Positions 12,401-22,976 of a DNA stretch of 64,000 nucleotides are shown here, in pieces. The stretch comes from Gymnopilus junonius (lineage: Eukaryota; Basidiomycota; Agaricomycetes; Agaricales; Galerinaceae). Under the pieces are notes generated by a model. The model searched no databases. It was given only the letters and a program-made list of their open reading frames with translations, and had not been told where the DNA came from. Position 1 is the first letter of the stretch; every line of letters begins with the position of its first letter. The stretch lies in the NCBI GenBank assembly GCA_015501075.1, contig JADNYJ010000133.1, positions 1 through 64,000 of the forward strand, written 5' to 3'. Made by a program: the position numbers and the translations under genes.

Positions 12401-13045
12401 GAAGACATGCTGACAGGCAAAGGACCCCATTCGAACTCATGTTTGGAACTAATCCTGTCGCAATTCCCACCACTTTTGAAAACACGAAGTTTCCCTCAGT
12501 CGAAGAGAAACTGAAAAACCTCATCTCGGACAGAAAGGAGGCCCTTGCTGCACACGAGCTGGCTAGAGCAAGAATGGCCGAACGACGAAAGTCCAACTTT
12601 ACACCATTCAAAGAAGGACAAAAGGTATGGCTGGACTCCAGGAACCTGAAGACACAGTACAATAAAAAACTGGCACTGAGAAGAGAAGGACCGTTCAAAA
12701 TCAAACGTGTCCTAGGACCTCTCACGTATCAGCTACAACTGCCAAAGACATGGAAAATTCATGACATCTTCCATGCAACGTTGCTGATGCCCTACACGGA
12801 AACACTGGTTCATGGCCGGAACTTCACACAACCACCCCTGAAACGATTGATGGAGAATCCGAATATGAATTGAAATGATTCTTAACCATCGAAAGTACAG
12901 AAATGGACGATATCAATACTACGTCAAGTGGGCCGGTTATCCGATAACTGAAGCTTTGTGGGAACCTGGATCAAATCTCGCCAATGCACCGGAAAAGCTT
13001 GAAGAATACCAATGTCTTCACTCGCTTCCACCATACCAACCATGA
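9438..13045 (+). pseudogene. pol: pol of the LTR element (PR-RT-RNase H-IN-chromodomain)
   Basis: Protease motif DTGA near 9585; RT with [12 protein letters not shown] and the catalytic YMDD near 10690; RNase H from about 11110 (IECDAS, DRELLA); integrase zinc finger with H-H-C-C (GHPG, CRQC) from about 11790; integrase core with aspartates in MDMITDLP and SDRGPQF and glutamate in QSDGTME; chromodomain from about 12850 to stop 13043-13045 (YYVKWAGYP, WEPGSNL). Four premature TGA codons (9761, 10172, 11869, 12298) sit where CGA would fit. Single-base losses occur at 9695-9699 (A run), 11070-11073 (A run), 12835-12838 (C run) and about 12870. The chromodomain normally guides integration to chromatin marks. 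Confidence 0.92.
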
Positions 13046-13431
13046 ACTCAAATGCCGCATCCCCTTCTTATTACAACAACACGTTCATGGACCATCTTTT
13101 CACTATAAACCCGAACACTGTGCCTCTCTCTCACCAGAATGATACGTTTACTGTCGACACCCTTACCTTCCCAAAACCACCACCCACACCCGAACAGATG
13201 AAGATCACCTATTGGGAATGGAAGTTCACACAAGAACCTCCCGCACCGATACCCAATAATATAACCTGGAAAAGCGAGCAAGAATGGAATGCCATCATGA
13301 CCACCAGAATGATTGATCGAGAAAATAACAGATGGGAAGCTGAAACAATCACCCCTGCTAAGGAGAAAGCCTCAAGGCGCCTGATCAAGAAACTGCGGAT
13401 GGTCCTTGAAGAGTACTTGGAATACTTATAA
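13012..13431 (+). CDS. Extra ORF overlapping the end of pol, 139 aa
   Basis: Opens at ATG 13012, 34 bases before the pol stop in another frame, and runs uninterrupted to TAA 13429-13431. The product is Asn/Pro/Thr-rich at its N-terminus and charged at its C-terminus (KEKASRRLIKKLRMVLEEYLEYL shortened: amphipathic helix). No domain is recognised. It is in the same frame as the next ORF, but the TAA separates them. Confidence 0.5.
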   Translation: MSSLASTIPTMNSNAASPSYYNNTFMDHLFTINPNTVPLSHQNDTFTVDTLTFPKPPPTPEQMKITYWEWKFTQEPPAPIPNNITWKSEQEWNAIMTTRMIDRENNRWEAETITPAKEKASRRLIKKLRMVLEEYLEYL

Positions 13432-13434
13432 AAG
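13427..13434 (+). promoter_or_regulatory. TATA box ahead of the third ORF
   Basis: TATAAAAG lies 52 bases upstream of ATG 13486, with a pyrimidine-rich stretch and CATCG between, the usual layout of a fungal Pol II core promoter. The stop codon of the preceding ORF lies inside the box. It suggests separate transcription of the downstream ORF. Confidence 0.45.
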
Positions 13435-13485
13435 GTGAACCAGCCCATCCAGTACTCCTCAGTCCTCCTATCATCGACTACCACA

Positions 13486-14694
13486 ATGCCTCGTCTTTCT
13501 TCTCGAACCCGCGCCACTGCCTCCACTCCCAACTTGTCTCCCCCAGCAATACGCGCTCGCTTGGCCCAAGCAAACGCACCCTTGCTCGAACCGACCCCCG
13601 CCCCTTCATCTTCTCGTACCAGAACAGAAGTCCACCTTTCCCAGACGGACTCCTCCTCTGACTCACCCGACCCGAACGACGCTCCTTACACCAGATACCC
13701 ACCTCCGATCCCTATGGTACATGCCCCTGTTCGATCCATTGAGGACTTCCTCAACTTACTTGACTTTGTCAACTTCCAGCAACTAACGCACAAGGAACTG
13801 GAACAGTTCCTTGACCACCCCCGCCGCTACTCCACCATGCTCAAAGTTCTCATAACCAATCCCTTTCTTAGGGATACCCTCCGCCAATTCAAGCATGAAA
13901 CCAACCGAACCCAGCGCCACCGCGAAATAGTCAAGGCATCTCAAATGAAGTCAGTACAACTGTTTGAAACCCTTACGCACTTCAGGCTCGAAAGAGCCAT
14001 CCACCCCCTCCTCGTTAGCAGCAGATGACGAGGAGAACGCCCCCCTACCGCCACGTCTGCTATCAGGTCCGAAGAGGAACCCTTCCTTCCTCCCTCCTCT
14101 TATGACGTCGCCCCACAGACCCACTCGCCCGTTCCTCCTCGCGACGAATGATTCTTCAACACCGTCTCCATCGACAACCACTCCCCAGGACCCCTTCCGG
14201 CATGCTCCCATGCACCACCCCCAACCACGCTGCCTGTCACCACTTCCCACAGACACCCACTCGCCACCATGCAGATGACCTCTGCCCAGAACGCCACCCG
14301 AAACAACCCTCCTCCCTACACCGTACCTCCTCCAATACCACCCCGGCCCCAGACTCCCTTCCGACCTGCTCGCACCCTGACGAACCCCCGACCGAGTCCT
14401 CGATGACGCTGCTTTGTTTGCAGCAGTGCAAACCACTGGCAGGCAGACTGCCGCAGCTACCACTGCCATCACTGCCGCCAATATCGTCCCGGTCACAATT
14501 TGATCGATTGTAGTCGACGACTGATCCGACAAAGCGACGGGGAATTCATAGGCTATGCCTACGAATTCACAGAAGAACAATTGATGAACGTTGATGACAT
14601 CGACAACTCACCAAATGACTGGTACGACGCAGCACATGACTCCTGGCAGGGAGAGGAGGCGGAAAACAACATGACTGGCGAGCCCCATCATTGA
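13486..14694 (+). pseudogene. Third retrotransposon ORF: helical region plus two zinc knuckles
   Basis: One frame from ATG 13486 to TGA 14692-14694, about 400 codons, with three internal TGA codons (14026, 14149, 14404) that look like decayed CGA. The middle (about 13725-13990) is predicted helical by composition (SIEDFLNLLDFVNFQQLTH); a proline-rich stretch follows. Then come two zinc knuckles: CFVCSSANHWQADC (CX2CX4HX4C) and CHHCRQYRPGHNLIDC (CX2CX6HX4C). The C-terminus is acidic. The layout mimics a Gag protein, so a second nucleic-acid-binding structural protein is my best guess. Confidence 0.65.
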
Positions 14695-14727
14695 AGCCAG
14701 GGGCTTCAATTCTTAGTAGGGGGGTAA

Positions 14728-15187
14728 TGTTACGACTCTCTTTTCTCTCTTATCTTATCGCACGCCCATTTCCTTTCTCGTTATCATTTATCAGACGATT
14801 TATTATTTATAGTTTCCTTTTGATCATCTTTGCTCGCAAAGATGATCATTCACTTTCTTACGCATATGTGGACAATCTTTCCCTTTTGATCATCATCCCC
14901 TGCATTGCCCCGATGATGATCACTCCTTTCCGATTCCCCTCATTTCACCCTTGTTTCATATACATTAGTATCACACCCAAATAGTATATAAACTGTAGTT
15001 AGTCTATGATGTACATTAGCTTGTTCTTGAGAAATATACATCTCTTGTAACAACCCAGATGAACTTGAACCACTAAGGCATTCTTCAGTCGAAGACAATA
15101 CCTTAGCGGACTTCATCGAAAGACCTCTATGACTACTACACCAGGCCTTATCTTATCTGATTAGGTTCTGTCGTCAACGTCGTAACA
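14728..15187 (+). repeat. 3' LTR
   Basis: Same length as the 5' LTR and colinear with it without gaps. It is preceded by a G-run (AGTAGGGGGGTAA, about 14715-14727) that serves as the likely polypurine tract. Confidence 0.95.
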
Positions 15188-15192
15188 GTGAT

Positions 15193-15822
15193 TTGACAGA
15201 AAAGTCGACAGTTTGTGTTGTACTCGAATGTGAAACTTCAAGCTGACGGCCAGAGTATTCCGAAGGTAGGAGAATAATAACAGTCCCGAAAGCGCTGACC
15301 GAGGTTTGATCATTGCTGGCCCTAACAATCTATCATCAGAATGACTCCAAGTGGCTCAAAAGCAGAGCTTACAGCTCCATATAATGATTGCTATGGAAAT
15401 TGCATGAAGGAAACAATCAGAAACTTGTCCATGTTAACTACAATAAGAATAGCATACCTGCTATTTTGTCTACAGATCTGTAATCTCGAGAACTTTATCT
15501 TTGGAAAGTGTTTGGATTTCCTTTCAAAACCCAGCCTTATATAGGTCTCCTTGCAGAAACATCAGAAGAAATACAACCCATGCTTTCGGCACTTGCAACA
15601 CTTTCACAAGTGCTGAAAAGGGCGAAAGTGTGAAACCACTGGACACTTTCAAAAAGAAGATCTCGATTGCTTGTGAAAGGGGTTTGGTGGTTTTGCAAGG
15701 CTAAAAGTGACCTAAAAGGGTTAAAGACAGCTTTTCAAAAGACAGTGGTACACTTCTCATAAGTGACATCAGGATCGAGAAAAATGAATGCCATTTGGCG
15801 GGATCTACTACACAGGGACGAT
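15193..15822. other. Host-transposon sequence between the LTR element and the companion gene
   Basis: This continues the DNA transposon after the LTR insertion. Nothing clearly coding. 15561-15580 is an inverted, near-identical copy of 7507-7526 (TGGG-TGTATTTCTTCTGAT). Short inverted words (GCACTTG/CAAGTGC) occur at about 15590-15620. Confidence 0.5.
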
Positions 15823-17564
15823 TTATCCTTTGTTAGTACTCCCAGTAGCGTCCGCGGCATCGTCCTCAATCTCGAAATCTGATTCCTCTTCTGGCTTGAC
15901 AATAGCAGCTTCCAAAGTGGTGTTATCCCCTGATGATGACCTCGCCCTCTTCTTTCCCTTCACGTTGGCAAACTGACGAGCTTCAGCTAAAATATCCTCC
16001 CACTGCTGCCGGGACAGCTTTTGCATGATGCGCTCGATCTCCCTTGTCAGCTTCTTCCCTTGGACGGTGTATTTTGGAAGCGTAGCAGGAAAATCTGATG
16101 GATTATGCTTGTCGCTGTCACCCCAGTTGTCACCCGAGAAATCAGAGAATGGGCGACCAGGTGTGATGTAGGTGCCTGAGCTCCAGCGGGCAATTACACG
16201 ATAAGCCTAGAAAAACATGTCATCAGTGTCAACCCTCGCCAAAAGCTTAGCAACCACACTCACAGATTGAATGGCTGTGATTAGTGCTCCGGATGGCAGT
16301 TGGGCTGATTTCAGATGAGCGGGAATAGGAAGAAGGTGGCCGAGGTGATATCCAAGTGTGCAAGCAATGATACTATGACAAAATATGTTCTAGAAAGATG
16401 TCATCAGCTTAGTAAATAGAAGAATGAGCACCACAGACCAGTTTAAGTGGCTTCTCATTGCCCTCATTGCCCTCAGCACCAGGATCCAGATACTCCTTGT
16501 AGTAGAAAGGACGAGACTTGAAATCGCCATCGAGAGCCCAGTGGCACCACGCACTGATATATTCCAGCAACGTATCAGGTAATTCCCAGATGAGGTTGTT
16601 CTCCATATAGGTGATTGTCGTCTGGCTGATCTTGTTGTGCCATGTCGTCAAAGCATCATCAGCCTATTGTATATATGAGTAGAAATCATGAGTAATTAAA
16701 AATTGATTTACATACCTTCTTAAGAATAATTTTTTTTCCCTGGGTGCTATCTGAAAAAGCGCCGTGCTGGGGAAAGACTTGCTTGAACAGGTCGATGATC
16801 CTTGAATCGGGGAGGTTGACTGACCATGGCCGCTCGATGCCATACATCTCAATGAGGCGCAGGGTCAGGTCCTCTTGAAAGGACTGACGAACATCCACGG
16901 GGAGATGGTTGATACGAATGTCCTGCTTTTTCTTGATTTCAGCCAATGAGATGGTCTCCGGAGGGATGAACTCCGGAACTGACTTCATTGGTTGAACGAC
17001 AGCGAGGGACTACAGAGAGTTGAATGAATCAATAAGATACTAGGCAAGTGTGATAAATGACGCACCAGGTGAGCAGTAGGAGCCTTGACATCTTCAACAA
17101 TGCCTGCTTGTTCTCCGAGCTCACCTTTGTTATCACTGATTCTGCCGAGAGCTTCATTGTCATCATCTATCAAAGGAAGCATGGGTTGTGAGAGACTACA
17201 TGCCAGCTGAAGAAACTGACTCACTGTTGGGAGAGATGGACATCGAAGATGAGGGATCACCGAGGTCGTCACACTACTGAAAGGTCATCAGCTTGCTCCT
17301 CACTCGCAACCTTGGGGATGTTCGGAATGGTGGCAGTCAGCTGACGAAAAGTTTCTGGGGTCATGCCAGTTGCAACCCATGTCTCAGCATAGCGAGAGCG
17401 CACTGTTTTGAGGGGTGTCGAAGGGATTGCCAACTGAAAAAATGTTCATTACCGATAGTAAGTATTTAATGTGAACACGACATCACCTCTATTTCCTCGA
17501 GCTGGGAGCTCTCAATGACCTCCGATGAGGGTTCTTCGATGGTCGGGCATGCCATGCCAAGCAT
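15823..17564 (-). CDS. Intact 459-aa companion gene inside the transposon, unknown function
   Basis: Eight exons on the minus strand: 17564-17487, 17433-17311, 17273-17225, 17166-17066, 17009-16716, 16663-16439, 16389-16264 and 16206-15823 (TAA). All junctions keep phase with GT..AG introns of 49-61 nt, except intron 2, which is only 37 nt and is the weakest call. There are no stops or frameshifts. The N-terminus is Ser/Glu-rich, followed by a helical domain (about residues 125-330) with WSVNLPDSRIIDLFKQVFP and IFCHSIIACTLGYHLGHLL. The tail is charged and nuclear in style (KGKKRARSSSGDN, then acidic). The layout recalls basidiomycete DUF6532-like proteins, but I cannot confirm this. It lies downstream of the transposase on the same strand. 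Confidence 0.75.
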
Positions 17565-17679
17565 GGGGTGGTGAGTGAAGATGGTGGTGAGAGTCGAAGT
17601 TTCAAGCCTTCCATTCCGATTAGATCTTCATGATAGTGGTCACAGGTTTAGGTGACCAACGTGTGCCTTAAATACAAGC

Positions 17680-17990
17680 TGTTGTAGCTCAATGGTAAGC
17701 AGTGCTGTCTTTTTTGATTGGAACACATGTTCGAGTCTCGAGTACTGTGTATGAGTGGACTTGGTAGATTTCGGCTATTACCCACCGCAGAATGTTATGA
17801 GACCCTCGAAGTGACACAAGTAATAAAAGAACAGAAAGATAAGACTATAGTTGGTAAAATATGTGGTCTACAAAGTGCAAGTGATAAAAAGTGAGTCTGA
17901 AGTGTAAGTACCGAAAGGATAAGTGGTCAAAAGTGACTAGAAAGTATAAGTATTAAAAGGTGAAGGGGATGGAATTCTTCTGATGTTGTT
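17680..17990 (+). repeat. tRNA-like (SINE-like) repeat, copy 2
   Basis: A-box-like TAGCTCAATGG (17685-17695) and B-box-like GTTCGAGTCTC (17729-17739) have tRNA promoter spacing. About 17931-17984 resembles 7465-7526 (AAAAGTGACT, GAAAGTATAAGTA, TTCTTCTGAT). The end overlaps the probable last exon of the transposase, so the shared tail may instead be transposase 3' sequence. Confidence 0.35.
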
Positions 17991-19998
17991 TGCCCAGGCT
18001 GCTTGTTTCCCTGTTAGTCCATGATTATATGCATCAGTAAAGCGCCGTGCATGTTGTGAAAATCTGAAGAAAACAAATCAGAATAAGACAAACACATAAA
18101 TCCACCAAATAAATTCATGTACCTTCACATTTCATTAATAGTAACCTTTTCCAGAGCTGCTATCATGTTTTCTTCGAGATCTTCTTCCTTGGTGGAAGGA
18201 GGATTTAAGCAGTAATGGTATTTAGATCGACCCCATACCATCTCAAGAGGGTTGAGTTCGCAATGAAACTTGGGAAGAAATATTACCTCAAAGCCTCGCT
18301 TTCACAGTGTTCCTCGAGCAATGATTTGACATTGACAAAATCAGGCTCCATGTACAAGATGCGTCGACAACAGCAGCGTGTTGCACCTGGAAGACATTTA
18401 AATTTTGGGCACTCAGCTCGAAGATCATTGGCCCATGTATAGCCACGCTCCTGAAGAATAACAGCCATTCCCTTGAAGACACCAGCACAAGGATGACCTT
18501 CTGGAAAATAAAAGTCTTGAGGAGTACCATGAGCAAAGCATCCAGGACCCATCCTAATTTTGGTCTTGAGTGGCTTTCCATCTCGACCATATTCAATGTT
18601 GCCATCTTCTCCTCATTTTGTAACCTCTATACCCCAATTTGATCCTGGCTTTGGAGTAAACTTGGGCATTTTTCGTGCTGAAATAGCATTATCTGGATGC
18701 TTGAGATGAGTGGTTGCATTGTCGAAGATGAAGACATGCTTTTCATCTGCATAATATTCTTCGCAAATGTCCATTGCCTTTGTAACCTGTTGAATTATGT
18801 CATCATTGTCAAAGTAGCCATCTCGATTTTTTCCTGGTTTGAATATGACTCGTGAATCTTCCTTTCCATCTGGTGAATGAAGGTATCCATGATCCGGGGA
18901 GAAAAATAAAGCAGTCATCATTGAAGCACCTTCTCCTTTAGCATATGGAGTGGGAGATGCATCTTCATGAACCCATTGTGATTGTCGATGGTCATTAGCA
19001 TAATAAATGGATTCATCATGGAACCAAGCAATGATGGGATCAACTCCAGTTGCAAGATCCAAAGGCTCCTCAATGTCATGTTTGTCCCAGGTTCACATCC
19101 GAGGTTGCAATTCATACCATTTGGGCAGATAGAATTTTTGACGGTAATCCACCACATCTTCATGTTCATGGCCATCGACGTACTGTCCTTTGTGATTTCT
19201 TACCCATATATATCCCAGCTTTTTCATCCACCATTTTGCTGTTGCTTTCCCTATCGTCTTCTTAAGAAGTTCCCATTTCTTTTGAATTTCCTTGTCATTG
19301 AGGAACACTGAAATATCATTGGCCTTGACATACTTGCCCTTCGACTGAAGAAATAAATTAATTTCCTGTGCAAATTCTTTGTCTGCATCGATACGAGCCT
19401 TTGTCCAAGTACCATAAGAATTTTCTGGGGGTTTCTTTGTTGAAATAAACTTCCTTGCATGGTCTCGAAGGGTCTTTGGAGCATTCTTCGACTTTTGATT
19501 TAGTGCGGCCGCTGCTTGCTCTGATGCTTGGCTCCAAAGGCCTTTTGATTCTGACTTCTCAGATGTAAATAAATTGAGGAAGCATTGCACATTTTCAGAA
19601 TTGTGTTGCTCCAACCTTCGACCTTTGATGCGAGGTACCGTACCTGCTTTTTTCCTTTACCGGGTTCTCTCCTTGGTCTTAACAAGCCCTGTAATTCTTC
19701 AAGTGCCTCCAATGCTTCAAGCTCAGTTGGCGGCTTTCTATGTTCCCAAGAGGTACCAGAAAAACCACAATTCCGAGTGTGATTTGGTGTGAATTTTGTT
19801 GTTTTAGGACGCATATTTGCCGCCATGGTATCCTCGCGATCGGAATCATGGTCTGAGTCCATAGATTTGTGATCTGAGATTGATTCACCATCCTGCGAAA
19901 CATAAGTGGCAGGTTCAAATGGGAAATCAATATCCCTGGACTCTGTAAAAACTAATCCAGTGAGTTCTTGATAGAAATTTTGATTATCCACCTCTGCC

Positions 19999-22306
19999 TA
20001 GTGATGTGCCAGCTCTGGCCTGAAGCCCCAGGCCGGGCCAAGCCAGGCCAAAAAAAGCCGGGCCAAGCCGGGCCTGGAGGGTTGGCCTAAGTCGGCTTTG
20101 GGCCCAGCCCACAATTTTTGAAAGCCTGAGCCCCCAGCCTGAGCCCCGGCTTTTCAGTAAATCCGGAATTCAGAAAATGCGGCACATGGCGCGGCGCCCT
20201 GCGCGACGGAAAAATCCGACCTCTCACATGTGACCTCACGAACTACTCCTCCACCTCTCCTCCACCTTGCATTTTGGGGGTAGCTGACCTCATGCCCCAC
20301 ATATTTTCCCTGGGAGAGTGCCTATAAATGTAGATAAAATAGTTATGTAGCCATATCGTAGTTTTTTGTAGGCCGGAACTTGGTTTATGTCCACTATACT
20401 TGGCAGTTTTCAAGTTAGGAGCAATTATTGAACTCATTTTTTCGAAATTGTTAGGGGTGATTGTGTCGTATCAAATAAAGGAAACTTATATAGCATTTCT
20501 GTATTTATTGTAAATTTATTGCGCTATGCCTCCTTTTAAGGTAAATATCTACTATGTAAGAATATGGTGCAAGTAGATGTTATCCAGCACTGAAATTGTC
20601 CATCAGCTAGATCTCACAAAGGTGACTAAGAATAAAGTATCTTATATATGTCCGGTATCCCCTAGCTTGCGATATACATATAAAAGAGGTGTAGTACCCT
20701 GATGTTGATTTGGAATACAGTTAAGTACTTTGCGGTCATCCTTGCATATTTCTGCATGTTAAAAAGGTAAATTTTTTTGCAAGACTTTATTATACTTACT
20801 ATCTATATACATTGTAGGTTATGCATAATATACCCCTAATAAATACACCATACAGGACTCAAATGAGTCAAAGGAACGACTATGGCGAACTTGGAGGAAA
20901 AACTATTTTTAGAGAGCCTTCCCTTTATGGCGGCGATCTGCACCTTCGGACTTTGCTGCCGCATTTTGATCCCATGTCACGCGCCGCGCTTTTCAAATCC
21001 CAGATGTCCTCCGGCTTTTATGCTTCAGAAATCCAACCTGAAATGCATCGAAGAGATGACATTTTTGGCTTTTTTAGCCAGATACCAGTGTCCCGTCAAC
21101 GGTTCCGATGAATTCAAACTCTGCCTGAACAAGATCAACCGCTTTCAACACGGTATCTTCACTCTCCACCCAACTTTCCAACACCACCCCTCCATCTCCT
21201 CCCTCCTCATACTGCACAGTGCGCTGCCCCTCCCTCATGCGAGGATATGACATACTGAAGGATCGCAGCTGGTGACAGGTATGTGGCTTACGACACCGTT
21301 TGACGCAGCTGACCACCCAATCCCACCCTTGCACAGAAACCGATGGCGCAGGTTCAAAACCTGTGCCACATCATGACGAACTGTGCAGAGCATGCGAACG
21401 ACAATCCCTCATGCAAGACTGATCATCGCTCTCCACCTCCATCCCCGCCCATTGTGTCGCTCCATGGCTTCCAAACTCAACGAAAAGGTAAGCAGATGTT
21501 TTTCTATCACATCTAGCACGATTTTATAACAAAATCATTCTTCTTTACAGCAGACTTACAGAGCCCATCAACGACCCCGCTCGCTCCTCCCTTCGAAGGG
21601 GGATGTGGACCTCATTTTACATATTCGAAACATCAAACGGATAACCAGGGATACAACGGCGCGTCCTCACCCTCACAGCTTACTTCTCACACAGAGAACG
21701 CTGCAGATATCAAGACCACGTGGCATCAAACAGATGAACATGGACAGAATGATGATGGGATGGGCCATGGCGAGGAGAAAGAATCATGAGGTACGTCGCA
21801 ACAAACCCCCCGACAATGCAGCTAACTGAATACTACTTTCTTTTCTTGCAGAATAGTGATGAAGGCCGTTGCTACCGCCTTCCTCGACCATCCCCACCAG
21901 CGACACAAACAGACGTGTGCATCTGCTCGACAAGACCTATCACGCACCTGGGAGTGCTTTGTTCGTGCATACTTATGCTCTGAGGTATGTCCTTCATGTC
22001 CTTACTTGCTTCAGGTATGTTTATCGCACACAGTTTGCTTCATTTCTTGCTCTCCTGTGCACAAAAATTCATAGAATAGTGTAAATATGTTAGATAATTC
22101 ATAGACATAACTAATTACAACGGTTTTGAAGTAAAAATTGATGAAATCGTGTATACCTACCAAAAGCCCCGGCTTAGGCCAAAGCCAGGCCGGGCCAAGC
22201 CTGATTCTTGGCTTTTGGCCTGGCCCACGATTATATGAAGCCCAAGCCCCCTCAAGCCAGGCCAAAGCCAGGGCTTTTGGGCCAAGCCCGAGCCGGCACA
22301 TCACTA
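19999..22306. mobile_element. Non-autonomous hAT element
   Basis: The ends TAGTGATGTGCC and GGCACATCACTA are perfect 12-bp inverted repeats. The 8-bp duplication CCTCTGCC flanks both sides (19991-19998, 22307-22314), which is diagnostic of hAT. About 150 bases at each end are dense in GGCC/AAGCC words (GGGCCAAGCC type), the usual subterminal binding-site arrays. I see no hAT transposase inside. The middle holds open frames and intron-like signals of unknown meaning. Confidence 0.93.
20882..21984 (+). other. Possible spliced cargo ORFs inside the hAT element
   Basis: A 122-codon frame starts at ATG 20882 with a hydrophobic, cysteine-containing N-terminus. Further on, good splice signals occur: donor near 21488 with TTTACAG acceptor near 21550, and donor GTACGT near 21790 with TTGCAG acceptor near 21851. 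Joining ATG 21465 across these keeps an open frame to about 21980. No homology is recognised. It may be captured host sequence or chance. Confidence 0.2.
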
Positions 22307-22976
22307 CCTCTGCCTCGATGGCAGAAGGTAATGCCATATGTTCGCCCTGGTTCTAACATTAAAAATTGATTGTGAAAGTCATATAAGATTCAATCTCGAA
22401 CCTCTATGGATGCGTTACACACGCTTTGACGTGTCATGTCATTATGGTCATTAAGCGGACGCGTGTCATCATCCACATTGTCTGGCGTGTCTTCGACCGG
22501 AATCACGCGTTCTTTCTTTTTCTTACACGATTTCTTTCCTTTCTGGATATTTATTATCAGATTCCGAGTAAAAGACGCGTCTGGAATTGACAGATTACAT
22601 ACAGGAGCTTTGTTCTCCTTCCCACTCGGAAGCAGTGTCGGTTCTGGTATTCCTTTTTGGATTTCTCCTTTCGAGTCTTGTTGGTATTGGCTAGGGCCCA
22701 TTTTCCTAAGTTTTTGAGGACTCCTAAGGCCCTCCTGGCCATGAATACAAGTATCCGAGTCTTTGTGATCACGAATATGAGGTAAAAATGTATGTATTTC
22801 CTTAATAGCGTCTCGATCAGGTAGTAATTCAAAAAAATGGTTGCAGGGCACCCTAGATATTCTCATTTCCTATCGACCCCTGCGGCTCGATAAGGCGATT
22901 TACCCGTTTTGAAAGTGCTATTAACGAAATGGTGGTTTCGAGGATTTTGTCACGCTTTATCACGTGACGTAGATAG

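Larger units (their letters stand above)
7635..15187 (+). mobile_element. Ty3/gypsy LTR retrotransposon (chromovirus type)
   Basis: Complete 7,553-bp element with two 460-bp LTRs that begin TG and end CA, flanked by the 5-bp target duplication GTGAT (7630-7634 and 15188-15192). Internal order is gag with zinc knuckle, protease, reverse transcriptase, RNase H, integrase with HHCC and DDE motifs, and a C-terminal chromodomain: the chromovirus branch of Ty3/gypsy. Two further ORFs lie between pol and the 3' LTR. Eleven premature TGA codons and about four single-base losses make this copy non-autonomous. LTR divergence is 10 of 460 positions. It is inserted into the larger DNA transposon. Confidence 0.95.
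17937..22866 (-). pseudogene. DDE transposase of the large DNA transposon, interrupted
   Basis: Exon 1 22866-22402; 49-nt intron; exon 2 from 22352, split by the hAT element (19999-22306), then 19998 to 18129; 65-nt intron; last exon 18063 to TAG 17937. Conserved acidic residues: aspartate in AWFHDESIYYAND, aspartate in HVFIFDNATTHLK and glutamate in FLPKFHCELNPLE. The spacing between the second and third is unusually long (about 155-160 residues) and holds a cysteine-rich stretch (CPKFKCLPGATRCCCRRILY). The C-terminus (RRFTDAYNHGLTGKQAAWAN) is typical of a widespread, mostly unlabelled fungal transposase type. Defects: TGA at 18613 and 19093 where CGA fits, single-base losses at 19648-19653 and 18300-18302, and the hAT insertion. 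Confidence 0.8.

Noticed and set aside
8155..14694. TGA read as arginine (codon reassignment) in the retrotransposon
   Set aside because: Host genes in the window (GH5, OPA3, ADA3, kinases) use TGA or other stops normally and contain no in-frame TGA. CpG decay explains the stops.
18100..22900. KDZ or CACTA transposase
   Set aside because: The motifs (DES, DN-TTH, PKFHCELN-IE) and TA target fit an IS630/Tc1/mariner relative; the CxC clusters of KDZ and the 2-3 bp target and CACTA ends are absent.
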